Shown: positions 35,242-44,080 of the stretch, piece after piece
Layout: each line of letters opens with the position of its first letter
How positions within the stretch are numbered: position 1 is the stretch's first letter
NCBI RefSeq assembly: GCF_005144585.1
Contig: NZ_SSMQ01000032.1
Span: 62,001 to 126,000, forward strand
Length of the DNA stretch: 64,000 nucleotides
Direction of reading: 5' to 3'
Origin: Polyangium fumosum
Lineage (GTDB): Bacteria; Myxococcota_A; Polyangia; Polyangiales; Polyangiaceae
Notes under the pieces: generated by a model
Told to the model about the DNA's origin: nothing
Databases searched by the model: none
What the model saw: only the letters and a program-made list of their open reading frames with translations
Made by a program: the position numbers and the translations under genes

Positions 35242-37494
35242 ATGATCAACAGGACGATTTTGCCATTTTTGTTTGCAGGCGTTGCACTCTCCGCCGGATG
35301 CGCGGACATCGAGCCCGGCGAGGAGGAGACGGGCTCGACCCCGGGCGCGGCGCTCACGGCGCGCGAACAGGTGCTCTCGACGGAGCTCGCCAGCGGCTCT
35401 CTTCTCGTCGACACGATTTCGGAGGCGGTGCGCAGCCGCGACGAGGCAAAGGCGCGCGCCGCATTCGATCCCGTGCTCGCCCCTGCCGTCGCCCGCTTTA
35501 CGGAGGGCGCGGGGCAATACGGCCTCGACCGTGACCACACCTTCGCCGTGCGAAACGTCAACCTCGACGAGGCCGGCGAGAGGCACGCGCGTCTCGACCA
35601 TTTTTACAAGGGGATCCGGGTGCTCTCCAGCACCCCCATTTTGCGCACCGACAAGGACGGCGCGATTCGCGAGGAGATCGTCACGGGGCTGCGCACCCGG
35701 ATCTCGGTCGATACGACCCCTCGCCTCCGCGAGGAACAGGCCCGGAGGGCGGTCGAGGCGCAGCCCGAGCGCACGGGCGAGCCGCTGATGCAGCCGCGCG
35801 TGGAGCTCGTGATCTGGCCGATTTCGAAGCGGTTCGTGCGCGCGACCAGCGCGCCGCTGCGAGGGGACGAAAAGGACCTGAACGCACTCGACGTCGAGCG
35901 CCGGGTCGTCGACACGAGGCTCGTCTATCAAGTGGATACCCTCGATCGGGGCCGGGGGGAGCCGCTCTCCACGTACCGATACCTCGTCGACGCGCAAACG
36001 GGCGAGGTCGTGCACAAAAAGGCACTCTCGCGTCCGATCGAGGGCATCGGCAGGACGTTCAACAATGACGGCCCGCTCAACGTCTTCCAGGTGTCGATCG
36101 ATACACGGCAATATTCGGCGGGCGGCGGGACCCGGTTCGAGCCGCTCGACACGTTCCGCAACTTCGGCGTCTGGGACGAGGACACCTGCAAGACGTGCGG
36201 CGCCAATGCGGATGTCGCTGATAACATCTGGGGGGATTTCCAGGCGTTCATGGGGGATGCCACCGCGACGACGGCGAACCGCCAGACGGCAATCGCCGAC
36301 GGCCTCTTCGGCATGCAGCTCACCTGGGACATGTTTGATCTCGTCTGGGGCCGCCAGGGGTACGATGACGCGTTTTACGAGGGCAACGCATTCGTCCACT
36401 CGGACACGGACTGGAACAATGCGAAATACTATTACCTGAGCGGCAACATCGCCATCGGCGACGGCGGACCGAGCGCCCGCTCCGCCTTCACCTCCCTCGA
36501 TACGGTGGCCCACGAGTTCGGCCACGGGCTCAACGACTTCTCGGCCGATCTCGGCGACAACAGCGAGGGCGAGGGGCTCAACGAGGCGAACTCCGACATC
36601 ATCGGCGAGATCGCCGAGGCCTACGATCTCGGCAACGGTCAGTTCCTCGGGCTCTCGTCGATCCCCACGAGCCCCGGCCCGAGCTACAGCCAGAGCGCCA
36701 GCAACCGGAATTTCAGGACCGCGAACAACATCCGTTACTGGACCACGGGCCTCGAAGACCTCGAGGACGAGCACGCCCGCGCGCTCCCCATGGACCACGC
36801 GTTTTATTTCATGTCCCAGACCTCGGTGAGCGATCCGATCTCGCCGATGTTCTCGGTCCACACGCCGTGGGGCATGCAGGGCATCGACATCGACAAGAGC
36901 GCTCACATCTGGATCCGCGCGCTGCTCAACAAATTCGACAGCGACACCGACTATGCCCAGGCGCGCACGCATTGCATGTCCGCCGCGTCCGAGCTGTTCG
37001 GTGCCGGGTCGACCGAGCACAAGGCCGTCGCGAATGCCTTCGCGGCGATCAACGTCGGCGCCGTGGCATCCAACTATCCCGGCTCGGCGGTTTCGATGTC
37101 GGAGTCGGAGCCGAACAACAGCCAGCTCGCGGCGGACGCCGTGGCGGCCGGCACGCTGCCCGCGGGAGCGCCGGTCGTCGGGCCGCTGTCGAAGCGCACG
37201 ATGGTGTCGGGCATCGTCGACTCGTCAGACCCGAACGATTATTTCACGATCAGCGTGCCGGCGGGAAAAACGCTTCGCGTCACCCTGGCCCCCTATAACG
37301 ACGACGACCTCGACATCATCGATGACTGGGGCACGACGGTCGACTCCTCCGCCCTCGCCGGGACGTCGTGGGACCAGGCCACGGGCACCGCCCCGAACGA
37401 CGGTTTGCCTCACACGTACTTCATCCGGGTGAAGTACTACACGACCAGCGGCACCCAGTTCAATTTTTACCAGCTCTACGTCGACATCCTGTGA
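35242..37494 (+). CDS. Secreted thermolysin-type (M4) metalloprotease, lipoprotein signal
   Basis: 750 residues. ATG 35242 is preferred over upstream in-frame codons because it starts a lipoprotein-like signal (LFAGVALSAGC) and has GAGGAG ~11 bases before. An FTP propeptide (~60-330: RDHTFAVRNVNLDEAG, FYKGIRVLSSTPI) precedes the catalytic domain with the zinc motif HEFGH at 424-428 and the third ligand Glu448 in LNEANSD, twenty residues on, exactly as in thermolysin. A C-terminal PPC-type beta domain (GIVDSSDPNDYFTISVPAG) follows. Expected to be an exported, self-processed protease for predation or nutrient use. Confidence 0.93.
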   Translation: MINRTILPFLFAGVALSAGCADIEPGEEETGSTPGAALTAREQVLSTELASGSLLVDTISEAVRSRDEAKARAAFDPVLAPAVARFTEGAGQYGLDRDHTFAVRNVNLDEAGERHARLDHFYKGIRVLSSTPILRTDKDGAIREEIVTGLRTRISVDTTPRLREEQARRAVEAQPERTGEPLMQPRVELVIWPISKRFVRATSAPLRGDEKDLNALDVERRVVDTRLVYQVDTLDRGRGEPLSTYRYLVDAQTGEVVHKKALSRPIEGIGRTFNNDGPLNVFQVSIDTRQYSAGGGTRFEPLDTFRNFGVWDEDTCKTCGANADVADNIWGDFQAFMGDATATTANRQTAIADGLFGMQLTWDMFDLVWGRQGYDDAFYEGNAFVHSDTDWNNAKYYYLSGNIAIGDGGPSARSAFTSLDTVAHEFGHGLNDFSADLGDNSEGEGLNEANSDIIGEIAEAYDLGNGQFLGLSSIPTSPGPSYSQSASNRNFRTANNIRYWTTGLEDLEDEHARALPMDHAFYFMSQTSVSDPISPMFSVHTPWGMQGIDIDKSAHIWIRALLNKFDSDTDYAQARTHCMSAASELFGAGSTEHKAVANAFAAINVGAVASNYPGSAVSMSESEPNNSQLAADAVAAGTLPAGAPVVGPLSKRTMVSGIVDSSDPNDYFTISVPAGKTLRVTLAPYNDDDLDIIDDWGTTVDSSALAGTSWDQATGTAPNDGLPHTYFIRVKYYTTSGTQFNFYQLYVDIL

Positions 37495-37553
37495 GCACCA
37501 TCTGCCGCAGTGTCGACCGTGGATTCGGGCACGAACCGGAGAGATCAAAGACC

Positions 37554-38186
37554 ATGAAACTGCACCGTTCCCATTCTTCGTTTCTCGCGCTCTGCTTCCT
37601 CGCTTTCTGCGTGCCTGCATTCGGGTGCGTTGGCAATGCCGACGATCCGAACGACGAACTCGTGGACGAGGCGGAAAGCGCCTTCGGGGAGACGGCGTGC
37701 GGCACGGACACGGCAAGCCCCGACGTGACGTTGACCAATAGCTGGCCAACGCCCATCTATGCATGGCAACACTCGGGGGCCCCGCATTACGGCGACACGG
37801 TCTGCACCGACGCGTTCCGGGTGGTGCACCAGAACCTCCCCACCGTCGGATGCACCGTGAAGGCGAAATGGGACCACGACGCCAGCGTCAGCTTGCCCGG
37901 CAACCAGACGGATTGCGAACACAGCTACGTGAAGGTCATCACCTACGACGGCTATGGCAACCCGCTCGGCTCCGGCACCCGTTATGGTTTCTGGCAGTCG
38001 GGCGCCGGCGTCTGTACGCTCCCGGGGAGCTTGCTCAACCCGACCCCCGCGAGCGCCACCGCATACACCGCGGAGCTCGCCATTGCCGTGGCGTACGTGG
38101 CGTCGTGCTTCAACGATCCCTACACGGGGCGTCTGATCTGCTTGCGTAACCAGGATGGAGTGCAGACGTTGACGAGCTGCCCGTAA
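37554..38186 (+). CDS. Exported/lipoprotein hypothetical, protease-linked
   Basis: About 210 residues from ATG 37554. Signal SFLALCFLAFCVPAFGC with a possible lipobox AFGC. The mature part has about eight Cys (ACGTD, TVCTDAF, GCTVKAKW, DCEHSY, GVCTLPG, SCFNDP, ICLRN, TSCP) and a beta-rich look. It lies 59 bases after the protease in the same direction and may be co-secreted with it. Not homologous to the LN-repeat family. No family recognised. Confidence 0.68.
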   Translation: MKLHRSHSSFLALCFLAFCVPAFGCVGNADDPNDELVDEAESAFGETACGTDTASPDVTLTNSWPTPIYAWQHSGAPHYGDTVCTDAFRVVHQNLPTVGCTVKAKWDHDASVSLPGNQTDCEHSYVKVITYDGYGNPLGSGTRYGFWQSGAGVCTLPGSLLNPTPASATAYTAELAIAVAYVASCFNDPYTGRLICLRNQDGVQTLTSCP

Positions 38187-38220
38187 GTCTTTGCTGCGGA
38201 GCGCCCATGCGGGGGGCGAT

Positions 38221-39939
38221 TCACCCCTCTTCCTCCCCCATCGTCCCGAAAAGCGCCCCCTCCTCCCCGAGCGCCTTGCAAAGCGCCTCCACCTTCTCCA
38301 CCTCGCGCCGCAACATCTTGTGGTGATTGCGCGCCTGCACCTGCGCGCCCTTCCCAAAAAGCCGGAACGCCGCGTCCTTGCTCCCGAGCCGCTCCACCGC
38401 CGTGCCGAGCACGATGCCGCGGAATGCGTCGCAGAGCTCCAGGTCGAGCACGAGGCCCTTTCCCTGCTGCCGCTCGGCCTCCTCCACCACCGCGACGGCC
38501 GCGGCGCGCACGTCGTCCAGCGTCGACCTTCGCTCGCTCCCCCGCTCGTAGCTCAACGCGCGCGCGAAATGCTTCTCCTCCAGCAAGATCTCCGGTCCTG
38601 CATCACCGTGCGTCATGAGCGCGAGCGCATACGCCCGGCGGACCACGTTGTCGAGCTGCCGCAAATTGCCCGGCCACGTGTGCTCGACGAGGAGCCGCTC
38701 CACGCCGGCCGCGATCCGCGCCTCCCCGCCCGGGACCGATTCTCGATGGCGCCGCAATGCCATGAACCGCGCCCATTCCCCAATTTCGTCCCGGCGCTCG
38801 TCGAGCGGGGGCAGCTTCACCGGGAGCACGTTGATCCGATAGTAAAGATCCTCCCGGAACCGGCCGGCCTTGACCTGATCGTACAGATCGACGTTGCTCC
38901 CCACGATGAAACGCACGTTCGCCTGCTGCTCACGCGCCCCGTCCCCGATCGGGCGATACGTGCGCGATTCGAGGAGCTGGAGCAAACCAGCCTGCGCCTT
39001 CAGCGAGAGCTTGTCGATCTCGTCGATGAACAGGGTCCCCTTGAAGGCGCGCGTGATGCATCCGGGCGTGTCACGCACGGCGCCCGTGAATGCGCCCTTT
39101 TTCCAGCCGAAGAGCTCCGCCATTTGCAACTCCTCGGGCACGGCGATGAGGTCGAGCACCTCGAAAGGGGCCCCGCGCCGGACCGATCGCGCGTGGCACC
39201 AGCGCGCGAGGCGCGATTTGCCAGCACCCGTGGGGCCGCCGATGAGCAGGGTCTCCTCCTGCAGCGCGAAGACACGGAGCATGTCGATCAAGCCCGCCAT
39301 GCTCTGGCCAAGGACGGGCAAGAGGTCGTCGGTCACGCCGGCCGCCGCAGGCCGGGGCGGGAGGGTCGCGAGGTAAGGCGCCGCGAGCTCGGCGAGGAGC
39401 TCCAGCGATTCTTGAAGGGCGGGGAAGATGAAATCCTCGCCGACGGCCCGCGGGCAGCCCGCCTCGACCGTGGCCATTCCCTCGACGGCGCCGTGCAAGG
39501 CGCGCAGCGGAATCGCGTAGAGGTGGCTCGTGTCGCGGCTCGTCAGCCGAAGGACGCTGTCCTGACCAGAGAATCCGCCCTCCTTCAGCACCTTCGCGGC
39601 GTCGTTTTGCCACGTCCAGACGCGGCCGAGCGGCACATCGATCGCAATGGGACCTTCGCGCGTGACGACCCAGCGCCATGCGCTCGCGGAGGGCAGATGA
39701 TGGATCGCCGGCTCCCCGCTGCGCTGGGTATCGTCGAGGAGGACCAAGCGCCGATACCCGTCACTGGGCCGCCAATGGGCCATGCCGCGGAGGACGCGGC
39801 CTCGGCCGGAAAAGCCGCTCTCCGCGAGCGCCGCCTGCGCCGCGTCGAGCATCTCGCGCAGCATGGTGAGCGCGGCGTCCTCGAAGGTCCTCGCCTTCCG
39901 GAGCCGATCGATGAACGCCAAGATGTGCCGTTGGTTCAT
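38221..39939 (-). CDS. Sigma-54-dependent transcriptional activator
   Basis: 572 residues from ATG 39939. An N-terminal GAF-like sensory region (~1-200) leads into the AAA+ sigma-54 interaction domain: Walker A GPTGAGKSRLA, the sigma-54 contact motif WKKGAFTGA, Walker B LFIDEIDKL, and an arginine-finger-like region (FREDLYYRINVLPVKLPPL). The C-terminus ends in a short helical part without an obvious Fis-type helix-turn-helix, so DNA binding is uncertain and it may act through other regulators. It starts eight bases after the kinase gene stops, so kinase and activator are one operon and the kinase may phosphorylate it (inference). Confidence 0.9.
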   Translation of the reverse strand: MNQRHILAFIDRLRKARTFEDAALTMLREMLDAAQAALAESGFSGRGRVLRGMAHWRPSDGYRRLVLLDDTQRSGEPAIHHLPSASAWRWVVTREGPIAIDVPLGRVWTWQNDAAKVLKEGGFSGQDSVLRLTSRDTSHLYAIPLRALHGAVEGMATVEAGCPRAVGEDFIFPALQESLELLAELAAPYLATLPPRPAAAGVTDDLLPVLGQSMAGLIDMLRVFALQEETLLIGGPTGAGKSRLARWCHARSVRRGAPFEVLDLIAVPEELQMAELFGWKKGAFTGAVRDTPGCITRAFKGTLFIDEIDKLSLKAQAGLLQLLESRTYRPIGDGAREQQANVRFIVGSNVDLYDQVKAGRFREDLYYRINVLPVKLPPLDERRDEIGEWARFMALRRHRESVPGGEARIAAGVERLLVEHTWPGNLRQLDNVVRRAYALALMTHGDAGPEILLEEKHFARALSYERGSERRSTLDDVRAAAVAVVEEAERQQGKGLVLDLELCDAFRGIVLGTAVERLGSKDAAFRLFGKGAQVQARNHHKMLRREVEKVEALCKALGEEGALFGTMGEEEG

Positions 39940-39947
39940 GCGCCTTC

Positions 39948-41108
39948 TCAGCGTCCGAGAATCACCAAGGCCGCCGCGACGGCCATCACCACGAAAACGG
40001 CGACCCCGCTCCTCACAAGCCATCGCCGGGGGCGCGACGCGTCCGCCGTCTTCGCCGGCGCGCGTTCCTCGGCCGCCGCGCGCTCGGTCATGACGCGTGG
40101 ATCGCTCTCCACGTGGGTCTTTACGACCTCGCGGGGCGCGTCCCCTCGTCCGACGAGCATGTCCTCCCGCAGCGCCGTGCCTCCCGGCAAGAGGGGCGTC
40201 ATCGCTTCGAGCATCGCCGTCGCGCTTCCAAAGCGCTCTTCCCGTTCGAGCCGCGACGCCCGTTCGAGGAGCGCCTCCACCTCGGGACCGACCTCCGCCG
40301 CGACCTCGCGGACCTTGGGCATCGGCTTCGACGCGATATGGCTGAGGAGCAAAGGAAATGATTTGACGTCCACGTGCGGCGGTTTTCCGGCGAGCATCGC
40401 GAACAGCGTCACCGCCAGCGAAAACAGGTCGCTGCGGGCGTCGACGCCCTTCGCGCCGTCGAGCTGCTCGGGCGACATGTAAAGCGGCGAGCCGAGGAGC
40501 TGCCCCGTCTCGGTCATCGATTGCTGCGGCGCCGAGAGGGCCGAAGACGCAGCGCTCGTCGACCCGTCCGGCGGGAGGCGCCGTATCTTGGCGAGACCAA
40601 AATCGAGGATCTTGACCACGATCTCGCCGCCCTCGCGCCGGGCGAGGAAGACATTGCCGGGCTTGACGTCCCGATGCACCACGCCCGCCGCATGCGCCGC
40701 CGCGAGCCCCGCGCACGCCTGCGCCGCGATCCGCAGCGCCACGTCGACCGGCAAGGGACCGACCCGATCGAGGAGGGATTGCAGGTCCTCCCCGCGGAGC
40801 AGCTCCATCACGAGGAACGGGATGTCCGTGGCCGGATCACGCTCGATGTCGAGGACCTGGGCGATGTGCTCCGACTCGAGCGAGCCCGCGATGCGCGCCT
40901 CCTGCTCGAAACGCAGGAGCTCGGGATTCCCCGGATCGAGGATGCTCCCGACCCGCAGCGACTTGATCGCGACGCGCCGGCCGGTTCGCAGGTTCTTCGC
41001 GGCGTAGACCGTGCCCGTCGTCCCTTCCCCGAGGACGGCCGACAGCGCGTATTTCTCGCCGATGTTCCCCTGAACCCTGGTCGCCAAGGCCCGAAGGGTA
41101 CGCGCCAT
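39948..41108 (-). CDS. Ser/Thr protein kinase, membrane-anchored
   Basis: 386 residues from ATG 41108. Kinase motifs: GEGTTGTVYAAKN loop, VAIKSL lysine, HRDVKPGNVFL, ILDFGLAK, YMSPEQL. A C-terminal membrane segment (VRSGVAVFVVMAVAAALVIL) anchors the cytosolic kinase. No extracellular domain follows, so the signal may come from partners. The start was chosen as the first Met with a normal N-terminus ahead of the kinase domain; no clear Shine-Dalgarno is seen, and the sequence before it in the same frame is Arg/Gly-rich and not coding-like. Operon with the sigma-54 activator. Confidence 0.88.
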   Translation of the reverse strand: MARTLRALATRVQGNIGEKYALSAVLGEGTTGTVYAAKNLRTGRRVAIKSLRVGSILDPGNPELLRFEQEARIAGSLESEHIAQVLDIERDPATDIPFLVMELLRGEDLQSLLDRVGPLPVDVALRIAAQACAGLAAAHAAGVVHRDVKPGNVFLARREGGEIVVKILDFGLAKIRRLPPDGSTSAASSALSAPQQSMTETGQLLGSPLYMSPEQLDGAKGVDARSDLFSLAVTLFAMLAGKPPHVDVKSFPLLLSHIASKPMPKVREVAAEVGPEVEALLERASRLEREERFGSATAMLEAMTPLLPGGTALREDMLVGRGDAPREVVKTHVESDPRVMTERAAAEERAPAKTADASRPRRWLVRSGVAVFVVMAVAAALVILGR

Positions 41109-41398
41109 CGCCCGCGCCGGACAAGGGCTGTCGCGACGAGCGCCTCCGCCTCGGGCGCCAGGGCCACGAGCGCGAGCACGCCGCATTTGTCCTCCGTGCA
41201 CCCAGGCGCAGGCAGAGCGACCGCCACGAGCAGCACCCCGATGACAAGCCGTTTCATGCGCCCCCTCCCACGCCCGAGCCCCAAGAACATCCCCGGCGAG
41301 CCGGGAAAGCGCTCGCATCTCCGCGATACAGCCAAGCCGCGCCGAGCCACCTCATTCGAAGCATCCCCAACTGGCTCGGTCCTCCGGAGACGGGGCCT

Positions 41399-41794
41399 GT
41401 TCGGCTACCGAACAAGGAGGCGCGCACCGGGCCAGGGATCGTTCCGCGGCAGAACAGGATCGGCGCGCGGGCGCTCGTTGTTTCCGGAGGGAACAACAAG
41501 GGGCCCCCAGAGCACCCCGGCGCAGTTTCGCAAAACAAGGATGGGCCGACGACGCGGCCCAGGACGGTTTCGCCCCACAACAACGCCCGGCATGTCGAGC
41601 CCGAGGCAGTCCTGGCGCGGAACAATGGGGTGGCGCCGTGAACGGGTGATGGTTTCGCACGAAACAGAGGGCCGATCGGGTGGCCGGGGCGCGGGTGACA
41701 CGACCCCGCGCAGGGCCGAAGCGATAAGCAAAGGCAGTTCCGCGGTGAAACAGGGGACGGACGCGCGAAACGAGACCGTTTCGACGATTCGAAC
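41399..41794. repeat. Phased array of ~10 short palindromes, ~42-bp period
   Basis: Inside a 690-base gene-free stretch (41109-41798). Units of type GTTTCGC-GAAACA recur at centres near 41406, 41448, 41487, 41530, 41574, 41616, 41658, 41744 and 41786; a GC-rich hairpin (GCGCGGG/CCCGCGC, centre 41700) fills the one gap. Each unit is an inverted repeat; best are GTTCGG/CCGAAC, GTTTCG/CGAAAC and GTTGTTTCC/GGGAACAAC, and two (41574, 41616) are weak. Paired bases change together between units. Mean spacing is near 42 bp, four helical turns. No IS end, CRISPR repeat or coding signal explains it. Confidence 0.7.
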
Positions 41795-41798
41795 TCGC

Positions 41799-42179
41799 TC
41801 AGCCCCCGCCATCCACCGTCGGCGGCCGCGCCGACGAGAGCAGCGCCCCCGGACACACCACCGGCTGCCTCCGCTCCGTGCTCCCCTCCCGCATGCACGA
41901 TTTCCCCATGACACGAATGCGCTCGCCGACATGCAAATCCGGCGGGCATGGAGTCCGCGTCGCCGGGGAGACGGCGTCCCGGTCGACCGAATACACCTCG
42001 CATCGCTCCGCCGTGCGCGCGAGGTAATGGCGGGTCGTCGGGCGGCGCGGCATGGGAGCGGTGGGCGCGGCGGACGGCGGGGTTTCGGGCGGCGGCGCCG
42101 CCGCGTCGGTCGATTCGCCGCCACGGCAGGCCGGGAGCAAAGCCGCGAGGAGGAGCAGCGTGGAGCGGCCGGGCGTCAT
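41799..42179 (-). CDS. Small lipoprotein
   Basis: 126 residues, ATG 42179, overlapping the stop of the HDAC-like gene by ATGA. Signal LLLLAALLPAC (lipobox LPAC), a Pro/Ala/Ser linker, then a compact Cys-containing part (ERCEVYSVDRDAVSPATRTPC, VMGKSC, VVCPG) that could be a small beta domain. No family recognised. The coupled start supports it as a real gene despite its size. The next downstream sequence is the palindrome array. Confidence 0.6.
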   Translation of the reverse strand: MTPGRSTLLLLAALLPACRGGESTDAAAPPPETPPSAAPTAPMPRRPTTRHYLARTAERCEVYSVDRDAVSPATRTPCPPDLHVGERIRVMGKSCMREGSTERRQPVVCPGALLSSARPPTVDGGG

Positions 42180-43075
42180 CCGAAGACCTCGCGGGCGACC
42201 GTATACGTCCCGACGTGCGCGTCGAGGGTCGCGTCGATGGGATCGGCATATCCGCCGCCCAGGGTGAGCGCGATCGGAATGCCGCGCCGCCGCGCCTCAC
42301 CGAGGACACGCGCGTCCCTCCGGCGCATGCCCGCCGCCGTCATGCCGAGCCGGCCCAGTTTGTCCGCTGCGAGGGCATCCACGCCGCCCTGGAAAAAGAC
42401 CAAATCAGGGTTCGATTCGGCGAAGGCACGGGCGAGAAAGGTTTCCAGCGCGGCGAGGTATTCGTCGTCGCCCGTCTGGTCCGGGAGCGCGAGGTCGAGG
42501 TCGCTCCGCTGCTTGTGGAAAGGGAAGTTCTTTTCGCCGTGGATCGAGGCCGTATACACGCGGGGGTCGTTCTCGAAAATGGAGGCCGTGCCGTCGCCCT
42601 GGTGGACGTCGAGGTCGAGGACGAGCACACGGCGGACGTCGCCCGCGTCGAGCAAGGTGCGGCAGGCGACGGCGATGTCGTTGTAGACACAGAATCCAGC
42701 GCCGCGATCCGCGAAAGCGTGGTGCGTGCCGCCGGCGAGGTTTCCGGAAATGCCGTCTTCCAGGGCGGCGCGGCCCGCGCAGATCGTGCCCGAGACGCTG
42801 GCGCGGGACCGGCGCACGAGGGCGTCGGACCAGGGAAACCCAATGGCGCGCAGGACGCGGGGATCGAGCGTGCCCGAGAGCAGGCCTTCGAGGTAGGGCG
42901 GCGCGTGGACACGCGCGAGGTCGGCGATCGAGGCAGGCGTGGAGGGCAGGAGATCGGTCGGATCGAGCAGGCGCGCCTCCAGCAAGCGCTCGCGCAGGCG
43001 TGCGTACTTCGCCATCGGGAAACGATGCCCAGGCGGAAGCGGGACCTCCACGTGATCGCAGAAGAACACGCGCAC
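42176..43075 (-). CDS. Histone deacetylase-like (AcuC/HDAC family) amidohydrolase
   Basis: 299 residues from GTG 43075, chosen because it restores the family N-terminus (VRVFFCDHVEVPLPPGHRFP) and has AAGGAG seven bases upstream. Motifs: GTHHAFADRGAGFCVYND, LVLDLDVHQGDGTA, a catalytic His/Asp zinc site of HDAC type (HH in THHA, DxDxH, later D in FFQGGVDAL) and LTLGGGY near the end. Removes acyl groups from lysine or small amines in the cytosol; bacterial members act on acetylated enzymes or polyamines, and the substrate here is unknown. Divergent from the DUF58 gene. Confidence 0.93.
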   Translation of the reverse strand: MRVFFCDHVEVPLPPGHRFPMAKYARLRERLLEARLLDPTDLLPSTPASIADLARVHAPPYLEGLLSGTLDPRVLRAIGFPWSDALVRRSRASVSGTICAGRAALEDGISGNLAGGTHHAFADRGAGFCVYNDIAVACRTLLDAGDVRRVLVLDLDVHQGDGTASIFENDPRVYTASIHGEKNFPFHKQRSDLDLALPDQTGDDEYLAALETFLARAFAESNPDLVFFQGGVDALAADKLGRLGMTAAGMRRRDARVLGEARRRGIPIALTLGGGYADPIDATLDAHVGTYTVAREVFG

Positions 43076-43144
43076 GGTCCTCTCCTTGCCACAAGTTTTG
43101 TCGTGGCGGGTCTTTCGCGTTGGGGTAATGCATCGGTCCCCCTC

Positions 43145-44080
43145 ATGGCCGAGCTTCGCCCCTCTCCGCGCTCCGGAACGGACGGGATCCCCATCGACTG
43201 GGGGAGCCTCGCGCCGCTGCGCCTGCGGGCCCGGACGCTGGCCGAGGGCGTGTACGCCGGCGGGCACCGGAGCGTACGCAAAGGTCCCGGCGTGGAGTTC
43301 GGCGGGCATAGGCCTTACGTGCCCGGCGACGATCTCCGGTTCTTCGACCGGCGCGCGCTGCTCCGGCACGACCGGATGATGGTGCGCGAGTTCGAGACGG
43401 AGACGGATCGCGCGCTCTGGTTGTGCGTGGACGCGACGGCGTCGATGGCCTACCGGAGCAGCCGGGCCCCGGGCGCGAAGCTCGCCTACGGGGCGCTCGT
43501 GGCCGCGGCGCTGGCGCGCGTGGCGCTGTCGACGGGTGATCCCGTGGGGCTCGCGTGGATCGGCGGGTGGGGGACGATGCCGCTGCCCGCGTCGAGCGGG
43601 CGCGAGGCGTTCGACCGGGTCGCAGGGGCGCTCGAAGGGGCCGCGGCCGCAGGCGACGCGAGCGCGGACGAGGCGGCCATGGAGCGCGCCCTCGCCCCGG
43701 TGGCGCGGCGCGCGCGGCGCGGCGCGGTGATCGTGCTGGTGAGCGATTTCGTGGACCTGCCGGAGCGGGCGCTCTCGGCGTTCACGGCGCTCGGGGCCGG
43801 CGGGCGCTCGCTCGTCGCGCTGCGGGTGCTCGATCCCAACGAGGCAGATCTCGGGTTCTCCGGGCACGTGCGGCTCCGCGCGAGCGAGGGCGACGTGGTC
43901 GTGGAGACGGACGCCGAGGAGGTACGCGCCGTGTATCGCGAGCGGATCGCGGGGATCGCCGAGCGCTGGTCGAAGGAGTTGTCCGCGCGGGGCGGTCGCT
44001 GGGTCGAGGCCACGACGGACAAGTCTCCCGCCGACGTGGTGCGCGAGGTGGTGCGCGCCGTGGCCGAGGCGCGCGCATGA
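43145..44080 (+). CDS. DUF58 protein (MoxR-associated)
   Basis: 311 residues from ATG 43145. Family hallmark RKGPGVEFGGHRPYVPGDDLRFFDRRAL near residues 42-75 (here only in parts: GPGVEFGGHRPYVPGDDLRF), then a vWA-like fold with LWLCVDATASMAYRS, a MIDAS-like D-x-[TS]-x-S, and ALIVLVSDF-type strand (GAVIVLVSDFVDLP). Such proteins belong to MoxR-linked systems that assemble or activate other proteins; the MoxR ATPase itself is not in the window. Overlaps the next start by ATGA. Confidence 0.88.
   Translation: MAELRPSPRSGTDGIPIDWGSLAPLRLRARTLAEGVYAGGHRSVRKGPGVEFGGHRPYVPGDDLRFFDRRALLRHDRMMVREFETETDRALWLCVDATASMAYRSSRAPGAKLAYGALVAAALARVALSTGDPVGLAWIGGWGTMPLPASSGREAFDRVAGALEGAAAAGDASADEAAMERALAPVARRARRGAVIVLVSDFVDLPERALSAFTALGAGGRSLVALRVLDPNEADLGFSGHVRLRASEGDVVVETDAEEVRAVYRERIAGIAERWSKELSARGGRWVEATTDKSPADVVREVVRAVAEARA

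Noticed and set aside
41109-41257. Short lipoprotein-like peptide (MKRLVIGVLLVAVALPAPGC) upstream of the kinase at 41108
   Set aside because: The signal looks real, but the frame has no stop until deep inside the kinase gene and the following sequence is not coding-like. It may be a relic; I do not list it as a gene.
41399-41794. CRISPR array
   Set aside because: Units are too short and too variable, spacers are not of constant unique length with identical repeats, and no cas genes are present.
41254-42309. Minus-strand open frame across the palindrome array with a 14-residue period
   Set aside because: The same stretch is open in more than one frame, the frame overlaps the lipoprotein gene at 41799-42179 in another phase, and it has no ribosome site. 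The period follows from the 42-bp array. Kept only as an alternative in the finding.
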